Shown: in pieces, positions 19,643-28,957 of the stretch
How the letters are laid out: every line of letters begins with the position of its first letter
Numbering within the stretch: the first letter of the stretch is position 1
Source of the DNA: Rosenbergiella nectarea
Lineage (GTDB): Bacteria > Pseudomonadota > Gammaproteobacteria > Enterobacterales > Enterobacteriaceae
DNA: 64,000 nucleotides
Direction: 5' to 3'
Assembly (NCBI RefSeq): GCF_900111105.1
Contig: NZ_FOGC01000007.1
Span: 62,001 to 126,000 of the forward strand
Program-made: the position numbers and the translations under genes
Notes under the pieces: model-generated
The model's database searches: none
The model's input: the letters and a program-made list of their open reading frames with translations, nothing else
Told to the model about the DNA's origin: nothing

Positions 19643-21073
19643 ATGTCAGAAGTGTATAGCCAGTTACTGGCCCAACGCCGCCAGAAAATTTTGGAGTTAG
19701 TGCTTAACAACCCATTATTGGTTGATAGCCTGCTCGATCCTGAGAAAAAGCTTAACGACTCACACGTTGAACAGGTCGCCCAACAGAAGCAGCTACTGGT
19801 CGAAACCATTCTGGTGCTCCATGCTGCGGATATCGCGGATATTTTGGAATCAATGCCAGAAGAGGCGCGGCAAGCAGTATGGCAAATCATCCCTGTGGAA
19901 AATCGTGGGCGGATCTTAGTCGAAGCTTCTGAAACGGTCTGGGAAAGCCTAATTGAATGTATGAGCGATAAGCAGACTCTACAAGCTATCGCTCCCCTCG
20001 ACCTTGATGATCAGGCTTGGTTATCGCGCTTTTTATCGCGCGATCTGACCGGGAAATTATTAACCGGCCTCGAGCCTAAGCAACGCGCGCGTATTTTACA
20101 ACTGATCGGTAAAGATCGCGGTGGCGTGGCGCAGGTGATGGACTTCAACATTATCACGGTCCGGCCGAATGTCAGCCTTGGCGTAGTTCAGCGCTATTTA
20201 CGTCATCTGAAGAAAATTCAAAGTGGTACCGATAAGATTTTTATTATCGATCACCAAAATCAGCTGCTAGGCGAACTGCTTCTTACCGATATTTTGCTGC
20301 ACACACCCCACGCGCAGGTACTGGATGTGATGAATCCTCATCCGGTGACCTTCCAGCTCGATGAGCAGGCTGAAAATGCCGCCAGTGCCTTCGAACGGTA
20401 TAATCTCATCTCCGCAGCAGTCACCGATGGTGAAGGTAAGCTGATTGGCCGGATTGCGATCGAAGATATCATCGACTTGGTCAATCAAGAGAATGAGAAC
20501 AACATCCGGAAAATGGGCGGGATACGTGAAGAAGAAGACGTGTTTGCCCCGGTTGCCAAATCGGTTAGAAACCGGTGGGCGTGGTTAGCCCTTAATCTCT
20601 GTACCGCCTTTGTTGCCTCTCGGGTAATCGGTTTATTTGAAGATACCATTGCTCACCTTGTCGCGTTGGCCACCTTAATGCCGATTGTCGCCGGAATTGG
20701 CGGTAATACCGGTAATCAGACCATTACCATGATTGTACGTGCCTTAGCCTTGCATCAGATCGAGCCGAGTAACTTCTCGTTTCTCTTTTTGCGAGAAATA
20801 GGCGTTGCGCTGATCAACGGTATTCTCTGGGGCGGCGTGATGGGCGGCATCACTTACCTGATGTATCACAACCTCGCCCTCAGTGGCGTGATGATGCTGG
20901 CGATGGTACTTAACCTACTACTGGCCGCCTTTATGGGGGTTATGATCCCACTGATTATGACCAAACTTAAACGTGACCCGGCAATCGGGTCTAGCGTACT
21001 GATTACCGCCACCACCGATACGGGCGGTTTCTTTATTTTCTTAGGATTAGCCACGCTGTTCTTACTGCATTAA
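19643..21073 (+). CDS. mgtE: MgtE-family magnesium transporter
   Basis: MgtE is a homodimeric magnesium channel of the inner membrane, gated by cytosolic magnesium. The 476-residue protein has the N-terminal helical superhelix domain (1-150), tandem CBS domains (about 160-280, with DVMNPHPVTFQLDE starting the second), a connecting helix, and five transmembrane helices at the C-terminus. The pore motif GGNTGNQT is present at about 358-365, and the aspartate near the C-terminus (TTDTGGF) is retained. GGATGTA precedes ATG 19643. It is not at this place in E. coli and marks the beginning of the accessory region. Confidence 0.93.
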   Translation: MSEVYSQLLAQRRQKILELVLNNPLLVDSLLDPEKKLNDSHVEQVAQQKQLLVETILVLHAADIADILESMPEEARQAVWQIIPVENRGRILVEASETVWESLIECMSDKQTLQAIAPLDLDDQAWLSRFLSRDLTGKLLTGLEPKQRARILQLIGKDRGGVAQVMDFNIITVRPNVSLGVVQRYLRHLKKIQSGTDKIFIIDHQNQLLGELLLTDILLHTPHAQVLDVMNPHPVTFQLDEQAENAASAFERYNLISAAVTDGEGKLIGRIAIEDIIDLVNQENENNIRKMGGIREEEDVFAPVAKSVRNRWAWLALNLCTAFVASRVIGLFEDTIAHLVALATLMPIVAGIGGNTGNQTITMIVRALALHQIEPSNFSFLFLREIGVALINGILWGGVMGGITYLMYHNLALSGVMMLAMVLNLLLAAFMGVMIPLIMTKLKRDPAIGSSVLITATTDTGGFFIFLGLATLFLLH

Positions 21074-21361
21074 TCCCCGGGGGCACGGTTCCCGCCGTGC
21101 CCCCCGCGTGTAGATTTTTATTCACTGAATGATGGAACCGGTTTTTGATTAGCCATCAGAACCATTGCTGCGCTTAGGGGCAAAAATGTTTCAAAATTTA
21201 ATTATTCAAATAAATGAATAATTAATCCAAATCAGGCTAACTAATCATTGCCCCCCCACCAAAAAGGCTCTATATTGGCCGCGCTTTTTTTAGCACACAC
21301 TTTTACTTATTTTATTTAATCAATTGGGACTGAGCGCAGTCTTGGTTGTGGGAGAGATATG
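21074..21361. other. Intergenic region with GC hairpin, upstream of dat
   Basis: A GGGCACGG...CCGTGCCC hairpin (about 21080-21102) follows mgtE and could end its transcript, though the T tract is absent. Further on there is AT-rich DNA with TATATT-like elements (around 21270) that may be the dat promoter. Confidence 0.4.
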
Positions 21362-22747
21362 ATGACGGATAAGGTCCGTATTGAAACTTTAGATGCCACC
21401 TCTTTCAAGGGGAACAACGATCAATTCTTGGCGCGTCAAGCAGAGTTTGAATCGAATGTCAGAAGTTATCCACGCAAGTTACCTTTAGCGATTGCTAAGG
21501 CCAACGGCGTCTGGATTACCGACGTTGAGAACAAAGATTATCTTGACTGTCTGGCTGGAGCAGGAACCTTAGCATTAGGCCATAACCATCCTGATGTCCT
21601 GCAAAGCATCCAAAATGTTATAAGCAGCGGCTTACCGTTACACACTCTTGATCTAACGACTCCGTTAAAAGATCAATTCTCAGAATATCTCCTCTCTTTG
21701 CTCCCTCACCAGGGTAAAGATTATTGTCTGCAATTCACCGGACCAACCGGTGCAGATGCTGTCGAAGCTGCCCTCAAACTGGCGAAAAAGACCACGGGCA
21801 GAAACAGCGTCATTAGCTTCTCTGGCGGCTACCATGGCATGACCCACGGTGCGCTATCGGTTACCGGAAACCTGGGACCGAAAGAAGCAACCAGCGGCAT
21901 GATGACTGAAGTTCAGTTTATGCCTTACCCACACCTCTATCGCTGCCCGCTGGGGATTGGCGGTCAAGCCGGTATCGATGCGTTGAGCTACTACTTCGAA
22001 AATCTGATTAATGATGTCGAAAGTGGTGTCCGTAAGCCCGCCGCGGTGATCTTAGAAGCCGTTCAAGGCGAAGGTGGCGTTAACCCAGCCCCTATCGAGT
22101 GGTTACAACGTATTCGTAAAGTCACTCAAGAGCACGGTATTCTGTTAATTATCGATGAAGTGCAAGCAGGTTTTGCTCGCACCGGCCGTTTCTTTGCCTT
22201 CGAGCACGCGGGAATCGAACCCGATATTATCGTGATGTCTAAAGCCGTTGGCGGTGGTTTGCCCCTCGCGGTACTGGGTATTAAGAAAGAGTTTGATGCA
22301 TGGTCACCGGGTCACCATAGCGGGACTTTCCGCGGTAACCAACTGGCGATGGCCACCGGTCTTACCACGCTGAAAATCTTGAAAGAGCAAGATATTGCCG
22401 GTCAAGTGGCGGTTAAAGGCGAGTGGTTGAAAGCGCAGTTAACCCAATTGCAAAAACGCTTCCCACAAATCGGTCATATCCGTGGCTTAGGCTTAATGAT
22501 CGGCATGGAAATTGTGAAACCACAAGAACCGACCGACCACCTAGGCTGCTACCCTGCTGACCCGGAGTTAGCGGTATTGCTGCAGAAGAAATGCTTCGAA
22601 GCGGGGTTGATCTTAGAACGCGGTGGACGCCACGGTTGCGTCTTACGTTTACTGCCGTCGCTGCTGATCAGCCAAGTTGAATTGACCTTATTCCTCGAAA
22701 AATTCGAGCAAGCGCTGTTAAGTGCTGGCCTTCAACCTCAGGGATAA
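21362..22747 (+). CDS. dat: Diaminobutyrate--2-oxoglutarate aminotransferase
   Basis: Dat makes L-2,4-diaminobutyrate from aspartate semialdehyde, using glutamate as the amino donor. The 461-residue protein is a class III PLP aminotransferase: the [20 protein letters not shown] motif, the PLP aspartate in [10 protein letters not shown] and the Schiff-base lysine in [14 protein letters not shown] (about 298) are present. Two ATG codons lie side by side at 21359 and 21362; the second has better spacing from GGGAGAG. Its stop is 7 bp before ddc, so the pair makes 1,3-diaminopropane from aspartate semialdehyde. Confidence 0.94.
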   Translation: MTDKVRIETLDATSFKGNNDQFLARQAEFESNVRSYPRKLPLAIAKANGVWITDVENKDYLDCLAGAGTLALGHNHPDVLQSIQNVISSGLPLHTLDLTTPLKDQFSEYLLSLLPHQGKDYCLQFTGPTGADAVEAALKLAKKTTGRNSVISFSGGYHGMTHGALSVTGNLGPKEATSGMMTEVQFMPYPHLYRCPLGIGGQAGIDALSYYFENLINDVESGVRKPAAVILEAVQGEGGVNPAPIEWLQRIRKVTQEHGILLIIDEVQAGFARTGRFFAFEHAGIEPDIIVMSKAVGGGLPLAVLGIKKEFDAWSPGHHSGTFRGNQLAMATGLTTLKILKEQDIAGQVAVKGEWLKAQLTQLQKRFPQIGHIRGLGLMIGMEIVKPQEPTDHLGCYPADPELAVLLQKKCFEAGLILERGGRHGCVLRLLPSLLISQVELTLFLEKFEQALLSAGLQPQG

Positions 22748-22754
22748 GACAACA

Positions 22755-24209
22755 ATGTCGACGACTAACACTATTCTGACCGGTACGCCTGAAAGCCTTC
22801 AGGCCTACCAAGAAGTAATGACCCAGAGCCAGCAAGCGGTTGCCGCTTGGCTGCAACAGCCGGACATGTATCAAGGTAAATCCGTCGCGGAGCTACGCGA
22901 GCGGATCGCCTTGCACTTCACGCCGGAAGGGTTAGGGAATAAACAAGCCATCGATCGCGCTGTCGAATATTTCTTAAAAGACAGCCTAGCGGTCCATCAC
23001 CCACAGTGTGTGGCGCATTTACATTGCCCAAGTTTGGTCATTAGCCAAGCGGCGGAAGTGTTTATCAACGCCACAAACCAAAGTATGGACTCGTGGGATC
23101 AAAGCCCGTCTGCCACCATTATGGAAGTGAAACTGGTCGAATGGCTACGCAGCCAAATCGGCTACCCGGCGGGTGACGCCGGGGTTTTCACCAGTGGTGG
23201 AACCCAAAGCAATATGATGGGGCTGATGTTGGCCCGCGATGCGTTTTTCGCACGCCGTGGCCACTCTATCCAACAAGACGGCTTACCGAATAACCTGCGT
23301 AACTATAAAGTTTTCTGCTCTGAGCACGCGCATTTCTCTGTGCAGAAAAATATGGCCCTGATGGGTCATGGTTACCAGTCGGTCGTGCAGATCAAAACCG
23401 ATGAGTATTCGCGTATCGATCTTAATGATCTCTTGGAAAAGCTGGCGACCACGAAAAGCCAAGGCGAGGAAGTCATGGCTATCGTCGCCACCGCAGGAAC
23501 GACCGATGCGGGGGCGATCGATAATCTTACGGCTATCACCACCTTAGCGCATGAGCAAAATATCTGGGTACACGTCGATGCAGCATGGGGCGGAGCCTTA
23601 TTACTTTCGGAGAAATATCGTCACTGGCTAGCCGGTTTAGAACAGGCTGACTCTGTCACCTTAGATTTCCATAAGCAATATTTCCAAACCATCAGTTGCG
23701 GCGCGTTCTTACTGAAAGATCCTAAGCACTACGAGTTAATGCGCTACCAAGCAGCGTATCTCAACTCAGAGTTCGATGAAGCACAAGGTGTCCCTAACTT
23801 GGTGTCGAAATCATTGCAAACTACCCGCCGTTTCGATGCTTTGAAACTGTGGATGGGTCTTGAGGCGCTCGGGCAAAAGCAGTATGCCGCGATCATTGAT
23901 AACGGTGTGAGCTTAGCGCAAGACGTTGCGGCGTATGTTGAGAGCATGACCGAGGTTGAATTGGTGATGAAGCCTCAGCTGGCGAGTGTCCTGTTCCGCG
24001 TTCGTCGTGAGGGCTTAGACGATCAACAGACTGCGCTGTTTAACCAAAAGATTGGCGATGCACTGCTGGATTCCGGACGGGCGAATGTCGGTGTCACCGA
24101 ACATAACGGTGTGACCTGCCTGAAATTGACCTTATTGAATCCAACCGTGACGTTAGACGATATTAAAACGCTGTTAGCGTTAGTCTTACAAACGGCAGAA
24201 GCACTGTAG
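22755..24209 (+). CDS. ddc: L-2,4-diaminobutyrate decarboxylase
   Basis: Ddc is a PLP-dependent group II decarboxylase that releases 1,3-diaminopropane from L-2,4-diaminobutyrate. The 484 residues include VDAAWGGALLL (the PLP aspartate region), the active-site lysine in TLDFHKQYFQT (about 302), and TSGGTQSNMMGLMLARD. I begin at ATG 22755 (MSTTNTILTG); an in-frame extension would overlap the end of dat and is not needed. It is operonic with dat. 1,3-diaminopropane is a growth-related polyamine and in some bacteria a siderophore building block. Confidence 0.94.
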   Translation: MSTTNTILTGTPESLQAYQEVMTQSQQAVAAWLQQPDMYQGKSVAELRERIALHFTPEGLGNKQAIDRAVEYFLKDSLAVHHPQCVAHLHCPSLVISQAAEVFINATNQSMDSWDQSPSATIMEVKLVEWLRSQIGYPAGDAGVFTSGGTQSNMMGLMLARDAFFARRGHSIQQDGLPNNLRNYKVFCSEHAHFSVQKNMALMGHGYQSVVQIKTDEYSRIDLNDLLEKLATTKSQGEEVMAIVATAGTTDAGAIDNLTAITTLAHEQNIWVHVDAAWGGALLLSEKYRHWLAGLEQADSVTLDFHKQYFQTISCGAFLLKDPKHYELMRYQAAYLNSEFDEAQGVPNLVSKSLQTTRRFDALKLWMGLEALGQKQYAAIIDNGVSLAQDVAAYVESMTEVELVMKPQLASVLFRVRREGLDDQQTALFNQKIGDALLDSGRANVGVTEHNGVTCLKLTLLNPTVTLDDIKTLLALVLQTAEAL

Positions 24210-24219
24210 CGACACCGCA

Positions 24220-24241
24220 AGGCCCCTGCTAACAGGGGCCT
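24220..24241 (+). terminator. Hairpin after dat-ddc
   Basis: AGGCCCCTG-CTAA-CAGGGGCCT forms a 9-bp stem, 10 bp after the ddc stop. A T tract is missing, so it may be a weak terminator or an RNA-stabilising 3' end. Confidence 0.5.
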
Positions 24242-24273
24242 CAGGTAGAGCGAGGTCCGTAGACCTTCACTAA

Positions 24274-24502
24274 TTATTTACTTAGGATTGGACGACCTGT
24301 AACGATAACGGTCTTAGGTTTAGATTCTTCAATTTCAGCTATAGCCCCAGCAATCCTGAGCTTATCCGATCTCCTACGCCTAGAAGTTTTTCGCTGCGTG
24401 GTATCCACCTTTAGAGGGACCTTCTAAGGTAAGAAGAGTCCAGCGCTCATGACTCTCGCCGTTCATCACATCCCTTACGTTTCGGCGTATTGTATAGGGC
24501 AT
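24274..24502 (-). CDS. Two small overlapping ORFs of unknown function, or one broken gene
   Basis: On the minus strand ATG 24502 opens a 40-residue frame (MPYTIRRNVRDVMNGESH...) that ends at 24380. A second frame, from GTG 24408 to a TAA at 24274, encodes 44 residues, basic at the front (KTSRRRRSDKLRIAG) and ending TVIVTGRPILSK. They overlap by 29 bp in different frames, so either a pair of coupled small genes or a single gene with a frameshift is possible. No family was recognised. The rest of the 24242-24629 gap shows nothing else. Confidence 0.3.
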
Positions 24503-24629
24503 TACCTTTATTCGTCGGATTGATACTGTCGTGGGTTACAGTCGTCCTCTCTTTAGCGAATATCGTGAGATATGATAAGTTCTCATCCTATCTCACTTAT
24601 ACGTCTAAGCCGTTACTTATCGATCAACG

Positions 24630-26771
24630 TTAAAATTCGACGCTCGCACTGAGTACCACATTACGCGTTTGTCCCTCTGAAACTCGTAAGTTTCCGCCAC
24701 TTGACGTGTAATAGTGCTTATTAAACAGGTTATTCAAATTAAGTTGTAAATGCGTTTTCTTCCCTAACAGTTGATTATCCCAACCTATAAAGGTGTCCGC
24801 TACAGTATAAGCCGGCAGGGTGAAACTATTATCCGGGTCTCCTGCTCGCGTTCCCATGTAACGCACCCCACCACCGAGACGGAAACTGCCTGGCAACGGA
24901 TGAATAGTAATATTATGGCTTAAATAAATTCCACCTGAATTTTTTGGCGCGTTCTGTAGAAGATTTCCATTATTCTCCGAATTATTTTTGTCATTAACAA
25001 TTTTCGCTTTGCCGTGACTATAATTCGCACTGAAGTCCCAACCTGGAGAAATCTCACCATTAAGTTCAAATTCAACGCCAGTTGAACGGGCTTTATCCAC
25101 CGCATACGTATCGCCGTTTAACGTCAAGGAAAGATTACGCTCATCGATACGGTAGAGTGCAACCGTAGCTAATAATGACGGTGTCAGCTGCCACTTACTC
25201 CCCACTTCATAAGAGGTTCCTTCTTCCGGCGCACTGACATTCCCGTTATCATCGGGGTTAGTCGACGGTGTAAAGGATTTACTCATGCTACCGTAGAAAG
25301 AGACATCCGGTGTAAGCTTATAAACGAGGCCGGCTTGGGGGAGAAATTTATTTCCTGCATCGTCATAGCTAAGCGTCGTTGGAATCCCTTTCGTTTCTCG
25401 TTGTTCATAATGTTGATAACGACCCCCTGCAACGAGGTTCCACTTTTCGGTTAACTCGATATTATCTTTGAGGTAAACAGAATGGTTATGGATCCGGTTC
25501 CGTAAGTGCTTATCCGCTGTTTTTTCTGTAGAACTATCAGTAATGGTCTGCAGGCCATAGACTGGGTTGTTGAGTGTAAAAACGCTGTTCTTTTTACCAT
25601 TATAAGCATGTGCACGGTACGTTTGGTCCATTTCATAATCGGCCCCCACGACAAGGTTATGCGTCATTCCCAATATTTTTGGCGTACCAATCACATCCCA
25701 AGACAGATATTTTGTTTGATGGTTAAAACCGCGGAAGGCATCCGCACGACGGGTCACGACTCCCGTTGTCGTGTTCACCGCCGTAGTCGTCACAATATCG
25801 CTGTTATATTTCCGTTGGTTAAAGCCACCGGTAAGCCGTGTCGACCAAGTGTCATTAAACTGATAATCCCAATGTGAACTGAGCGTTTGCGTACGCCCCC
25901 ATGCACGGTTGGAATAATCATCTAGTCGTGTTTTATAACCGATATTGATGGGTTTGCCATTGATAAACGCTGTCCCGCGGTCATAGGGAATATCGTACTG
26001 GAAATTTTCGTAGGTAATGTTAAAGCTCGCCTTCTCACCGTACCACTGCAACGAAGGTGCCAACAAAGTGTGTTGATTACTACCATAACCGCGCCAATAA
26101 TCCTGATCTTGTTTCTCGGCAATAAAGCGAAAAGCGAACCCATTTCCTAAAGGACCGGTAATATCGATATTTCCCGCACCGCCCCCCGTGCCGTTATAGT
26201 GACCCCCAACAATAGTGCGCCATTGATATTTGGGTTGTTTACTGACAACGTTAATCATCCCACCGGGATTTAGAATACCGTATAGCAATGAGGAAGAACC
26301 TTTTAATACCTCAACGTGATCCGTTGTCTGATCGAAATTTAATCCCTCGCTACTGCGAATACCATCGCGGAACACAGAGCCGTCAGAATTGAGTCCAAAA
26401 CCACGACGAATAATCCCATCTTCAGTCTGACCTAGGGTATTCGACTCGGAAGTCCCGCTGACAAAACGCATCGCTTCGGAAACCGTCGTGGTTTGATAAT
26501 CTTGGAGTTGCTTCTGAGTCACGACACTGGCCGATTGCGCTTCATCCAATTTTGAAGTAGGTGTTTTACTTGCGATAGACGTTGTCGGGCTCGAGTAGCC
26601 ATCACCATCATCCGGCATGCTAGCCGTAACGGTTAGCGTTTTAATGTTAGTCGTCTCGGTATTATCGGCAGCGTAACTTCCTGCTGAAGAGACTAATGCT
26701 CCGCCATACACCGCAAGCCATATTTTGCTTAATGGACGTTTATAATGAGACATATTTTTGTCGTGCTTCAT
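24630..26771 (-). CDS. TonB-dependent siderophore receptor
   Basis: This is an outer-membrane gated beta-barrel that imports a ferric siderophore using energy from TonB. The 713-residue precursor has a signal peptide (to about residue 34, SAGSYAADN), a TonB box (KTLTVTAS), the plug domain (about 70-190, with GFGLNSDGSVFRDGIRSS and VEVLKGSSSLLYG), and a 22-strand barrel ending in the aromatic residue of ASVEF, as required for outer-membrane insertion. It is in the FhuA/FoxA/FcuA siderophore-receptor group, so a hydroxamate-type ligand is likely, but the substrate cannot be read from sequence. A Fur-like site lies upstream, and the ABC operon is divergent. Confidence 0.92.
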   Translation of the reverse strand: MKHDKNMSHYKRPLSKIWLAVYGGALVSSAGSYAADNTETTNIKTLTVTASMPDDGDGYSSPTTSIASKTPTSKLDEAQSASVVTQKQLQDYQTTTVSEAMRFVSGTSESNTLGQTEDGIIRRGFGLNSDGSVFRDGIRSSEGLNFDQTTDHVEVLKGSSSLLYGILNPGGMINVVSKQPKYQWRTIVGGHYNGTGGGAGNIDITGPLGNGFAFRFIAEKQDQDYWRGYGSNQHTLLAPSLQWYGEKASFNITYENFQYDIPYDRGTAFINGKPINIGYKTRLDDYSNRAWGRTQTLSSHWDYQFNDTWSTRLTGGFNQRKYNSDIVTTTAVNTTTGVVTRRADAFRGFNHQTKYLSWDVIGTPKILGMTHNLVVGADYEMDQTYRAHAYNGKKNSVFTLNNPVYGLQTITDSSTEKTADKHLRNRIHNHSVYLKDNIELTEKWNLVAGGRYQHYEQRETKGIPTTLSYDDAGNKFLPQAGLVYKLTPDVSFYGSMSKSFTPSTNPDDNGNVSAPEEGTSYEVGSKWQLTPSLLATVALYRIDERNLSLTLNGDTYAVDKARSTGVEFELNGEISPGWDFSANYSHGKAKIVNDKNNSENNGNLLQNAPKNSGGIYLSHNITIHPLPGSFRLGGGVRYMGTRAGDPDNSFTLPAYTVADTFIGWDNQLLGKKTHLQLNLNNLFNKHYYTSSGGNLRVSEGQTRNVVLSASVEF

Positions 26772-27168
26772 ATCTACTATTTCCCAAGCGAATTAGGTCT
26801 TTTTTATAATTAGGATCGTCCCCCCTCCCAGCAATGTGCTGTGTGGGATGAGGGTATAGCGTTTAATAGGTGTGGCGTTGAGTAGAATTAACGGTCACCA
26901 TAATGTAATTGAGAATCATTCAATCATGAAGTGATGTAGTAGTATAGTTATTTATAAATTAATTCACTACATTCCAACTTTCACATTATTCGGCCATAAA
27001 AAACCGATTCCAGGGTATTTCAACAATGAAAATGAGGATATCTCTTCACTATTGACTCAAATAGTAATACCCCACGGTTAATTACGTCTTGACTACTACA
27101 GCCATTATTATCAGAATCACTACAAAGAGAATGAGAGGCATTCTTAGTTAAAAAGAGTCGATACAGAA
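26772..27168. promoter_or_regulatory. Divergent iron-regulated intergenic region
   Basis: 397 bp separate the receptor from the ABC operon and hold no supported gene. It contains a Fur-like site for the receptor (26905-26923), a second GATAAT-type site (about 27104-27122), and an exact inverted repeat AGAATG-N5-CATTCT (27128-27144) just before the ABC gene. Confidence 0.6.
26905..26923. promoter_or_regulatory. Fur-box-like site upstream of the TonB receptor
   Basis: GTAATTGAGAATCATTCAA matches 12 of 19 positions of the Fur consensus GATAATGATAATCATTATC, including the full AATCATT arm. Fur with ferrous iron would repress the receptor. Confidence 0.6.
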
Positions 27169-27963
27169 ATGTCATTTCCACTTGCCACCGAACATCTCTG
27201 TGCGGGTTACGATAAACATCAGGTCGTTCATGATGTTACGCTTACTATTCCCGCGCAAAAAACCACCATTATTGTCGGTGCCAACGGCTCTGGAAAATCG
27301 ACGTTGCTCCATACTCTCGCTCGCCTCAATCCCGCACTGAGCGGTAAAGTCCTGCTGGAGGGCAACGATCTATCGCAGCTTAAGCGCCGGGATATCGCTA
27401 AGCGAATGAGCTTTTTAGCGCAATCCTCGCCCCTTCCCGATGCGATTAAGGTTTCTGCATTGGTCGCTCGCGGACGTTACCCTTGGCAAGGTCTGCTGCA
27501 TCAATGGTCACATCAAGATGAGCAGGCGGTAGATGAAGCACTACAGCTCACCGGGCTAACCGCCTTTAAGGATCATCCGGTCACGGCGCTTTCTGGCGGG
27601 CAACGCCAGCGCTGCTGGATTGCCATGACGCTGGCACAACAAACGCCAATCCTGTTATTGGATGAACCAACGACCTATCTCGATTTACGCTATCAGGTCG
27701 ATGTTCTGACCCTGTTACAAAGGCTCACTCAGCAGCACAATAAAACCGTGGTCATGGTGCTGCATGACCTCAATTTCGCCCTCCATTTTGCCGATAGACT
27801 CCTGTTCGTTAAAGCTGGCAAGGTCATCGCACAGCTCAATGATGCGAACGACTGTACCGCGGAGTTAATTGAGGAAACCTTTGGTGTACGCACCCACTTG
27901 GTCACCGATCCGCGCACCCTGAAGCCGATCGTCGTTCCGCATTGGTCAGCCAATGAACGCTAG
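27169..27963 (+). CDS. Iron-siderophore ABC transporter ATP-binding protein
   Basis: This ATPase drives siderophore transport through the inner-membrane permease pair. The 264 residues show Walker A (GANGSGKST, about 37-45), the ABC signature LSGGQRQR (about 140), Walker B (ILLLDEPT, about 160), and the H-loop VLHDLNFA, in the order of the FecE/FhuC/FepC group. It overlaps the first permease gene by 11 bp, and the whole set ATPase-permease-permease-binding protein runs in one direction. Start ATG 27169 is 25 bp downstream of the inverted repeat AGAATG-N5-CATTCT. Confidence 0.93.
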   Translation: MSFPLATEHLCAGYDKHQVVHDVTLTIPAQKTTIIVGANGSGKSTLLHTLARLNPALSGKVLLEGNDLSQLKRRDIAKRMSFLAQSSPLPDAIKVSALVARGRYPWQGLLHQWSHQDEQAVDEALQLTGLTAFKDHPVTALSGGQRQRCWIAMTLAQQTPILLLDEPTTYLDLRYQVDVLTLLQRLTQQHNKTVVMVLHDLNFALHFADRLLFVKAGKVIAQLNDANDCTAELIEETFGVRTHLVTDPRTLKPIVVPHWSANER

Positions 27964-28957
27964 ATCGCCGTCCCTGCCTTGGGTGAGTGTCACCTTGATA
28001 CTCTTACTGACCTTGTTAGTCTTTACCGAGCTAAGCGTTGGGGCCATGCACTTCTCTTTAGAGACCCTCCTGCACGCCCTCTTTCACTATCAACCCACGC
28101 TATTTAGCGATCGCATCATTGTCGATATACGCCTCTTACATCTGGTTGTCGCCGCCGTGGTGGGTGCCTGCTTAGCGATGGCCGGACACTTACTGCAAAC
28201 CATCATTGGTAATCCGTTAGGCGAGCCGCATATTTTTGGTCTCAATGCCGGGGCCTCCTTGGCGGTGGTGGCCTGTAGCGCCCTCGGTAATGCGCTATTA
28301 CTCTCGCCGTTTTTACGTCCGCTGATTGCAGCCATCGGCGGTGGTGCTCTGTTTAGTGCAGTATTATTCGCCGCCTACCTAAGCCGACAAGGGTTAGCGG
28401 TCGTCACCACGACACTCTGTGGGATTACGCTCTCGGCTTTTGCTGCCTCACTGACCTCGCTACTCTTGTTGTTCAATGAGCAGACGTTGCAATCTACCCT
28501 GCTCTGGTTGAATGGCGATATTGCTGGCTTGAGCTGGTCGGCGGTCTATGCCATTTTACCGCTCTTTATACTGGCGGTAGTCGTTGCGTTCCTCGTTTCA
28601 CCCGCGCTCTGTGTGCTAAGTCTTGGCGAACAGGTTGCCGAAGGGCTTGGAGTTCGAGTACTGCGTTCACGGGTTATAGGGCTTTGTGCCATCGCGCTAT
28701 TTTGTGGGATTGCTGTTTCATTGGCCGGCCCGATTGGCTTTGTCGGGTTAATTGTCCCCAATATGGTTCGACAGCTTATTACCGTACAACCGCGTAGTGC
28801 CTTGTGGGTCAATGCCTTAATGGGGGCGGTGCTGTTGCTGGCGGCAGATCTCTGTGCGCAACATCTGCTTGAGAGCCAGTCTTTAGCCACGGGGACGGTC
28901 ACTGCGCTGCTTGGCGCGCCGGTATTTGTGGGGTTGGCGGCGAGGTATTTTCGATGA
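27953..28957 (+). CDS. Iron-siderophore ABC permease 1 (FecCD family)
   Basis: One half of the heterodimeric inner-membrane channel for a ferric siderophore. The 334 residues are strongly hydrophobic with about ten membrane helices and carry the FecCD landmarks: RLLHLVVAAVVGACLAMAGH near the N-terminus, IIGNPLGEPHIFGLNAGASL, and the ATPase-contact loop GPIGFVGLIVPNMVRQL (about 262). It overlaps the ATPase gene by 11 bp and the second permease by 4 bp, signs of translational coupling. Confidence 0.92.
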   Translation: MNARSPSLPWVSVTLILLLTLLVFTELSVGAMHFSLETLLHALFHYQPTLFSDRIIVDIRLLHLVVAAVVGACLAMAGHLLQTIIGNPLGEPHIFGLNAGASLAVVACSALGNALLLSPFLRPLIAAIGGGALFSAVLFAAYLSRQGLAVVTTTLCGITLSAFAASLTSLLLLFNEQTLQSTLLWLNGDIAGLSWSAVYAILPLFILAVVVAFLVSPALCVLSLGEQVAEGLGVRVLRSRVIGLCAIALFCGIAVSLAGPIGFVGLIVPNMVRQLITVQPRSALWVNALMGAVLLLAADLCAQHLLESQSLATGTVTALLGAPVFVGLAARYFR

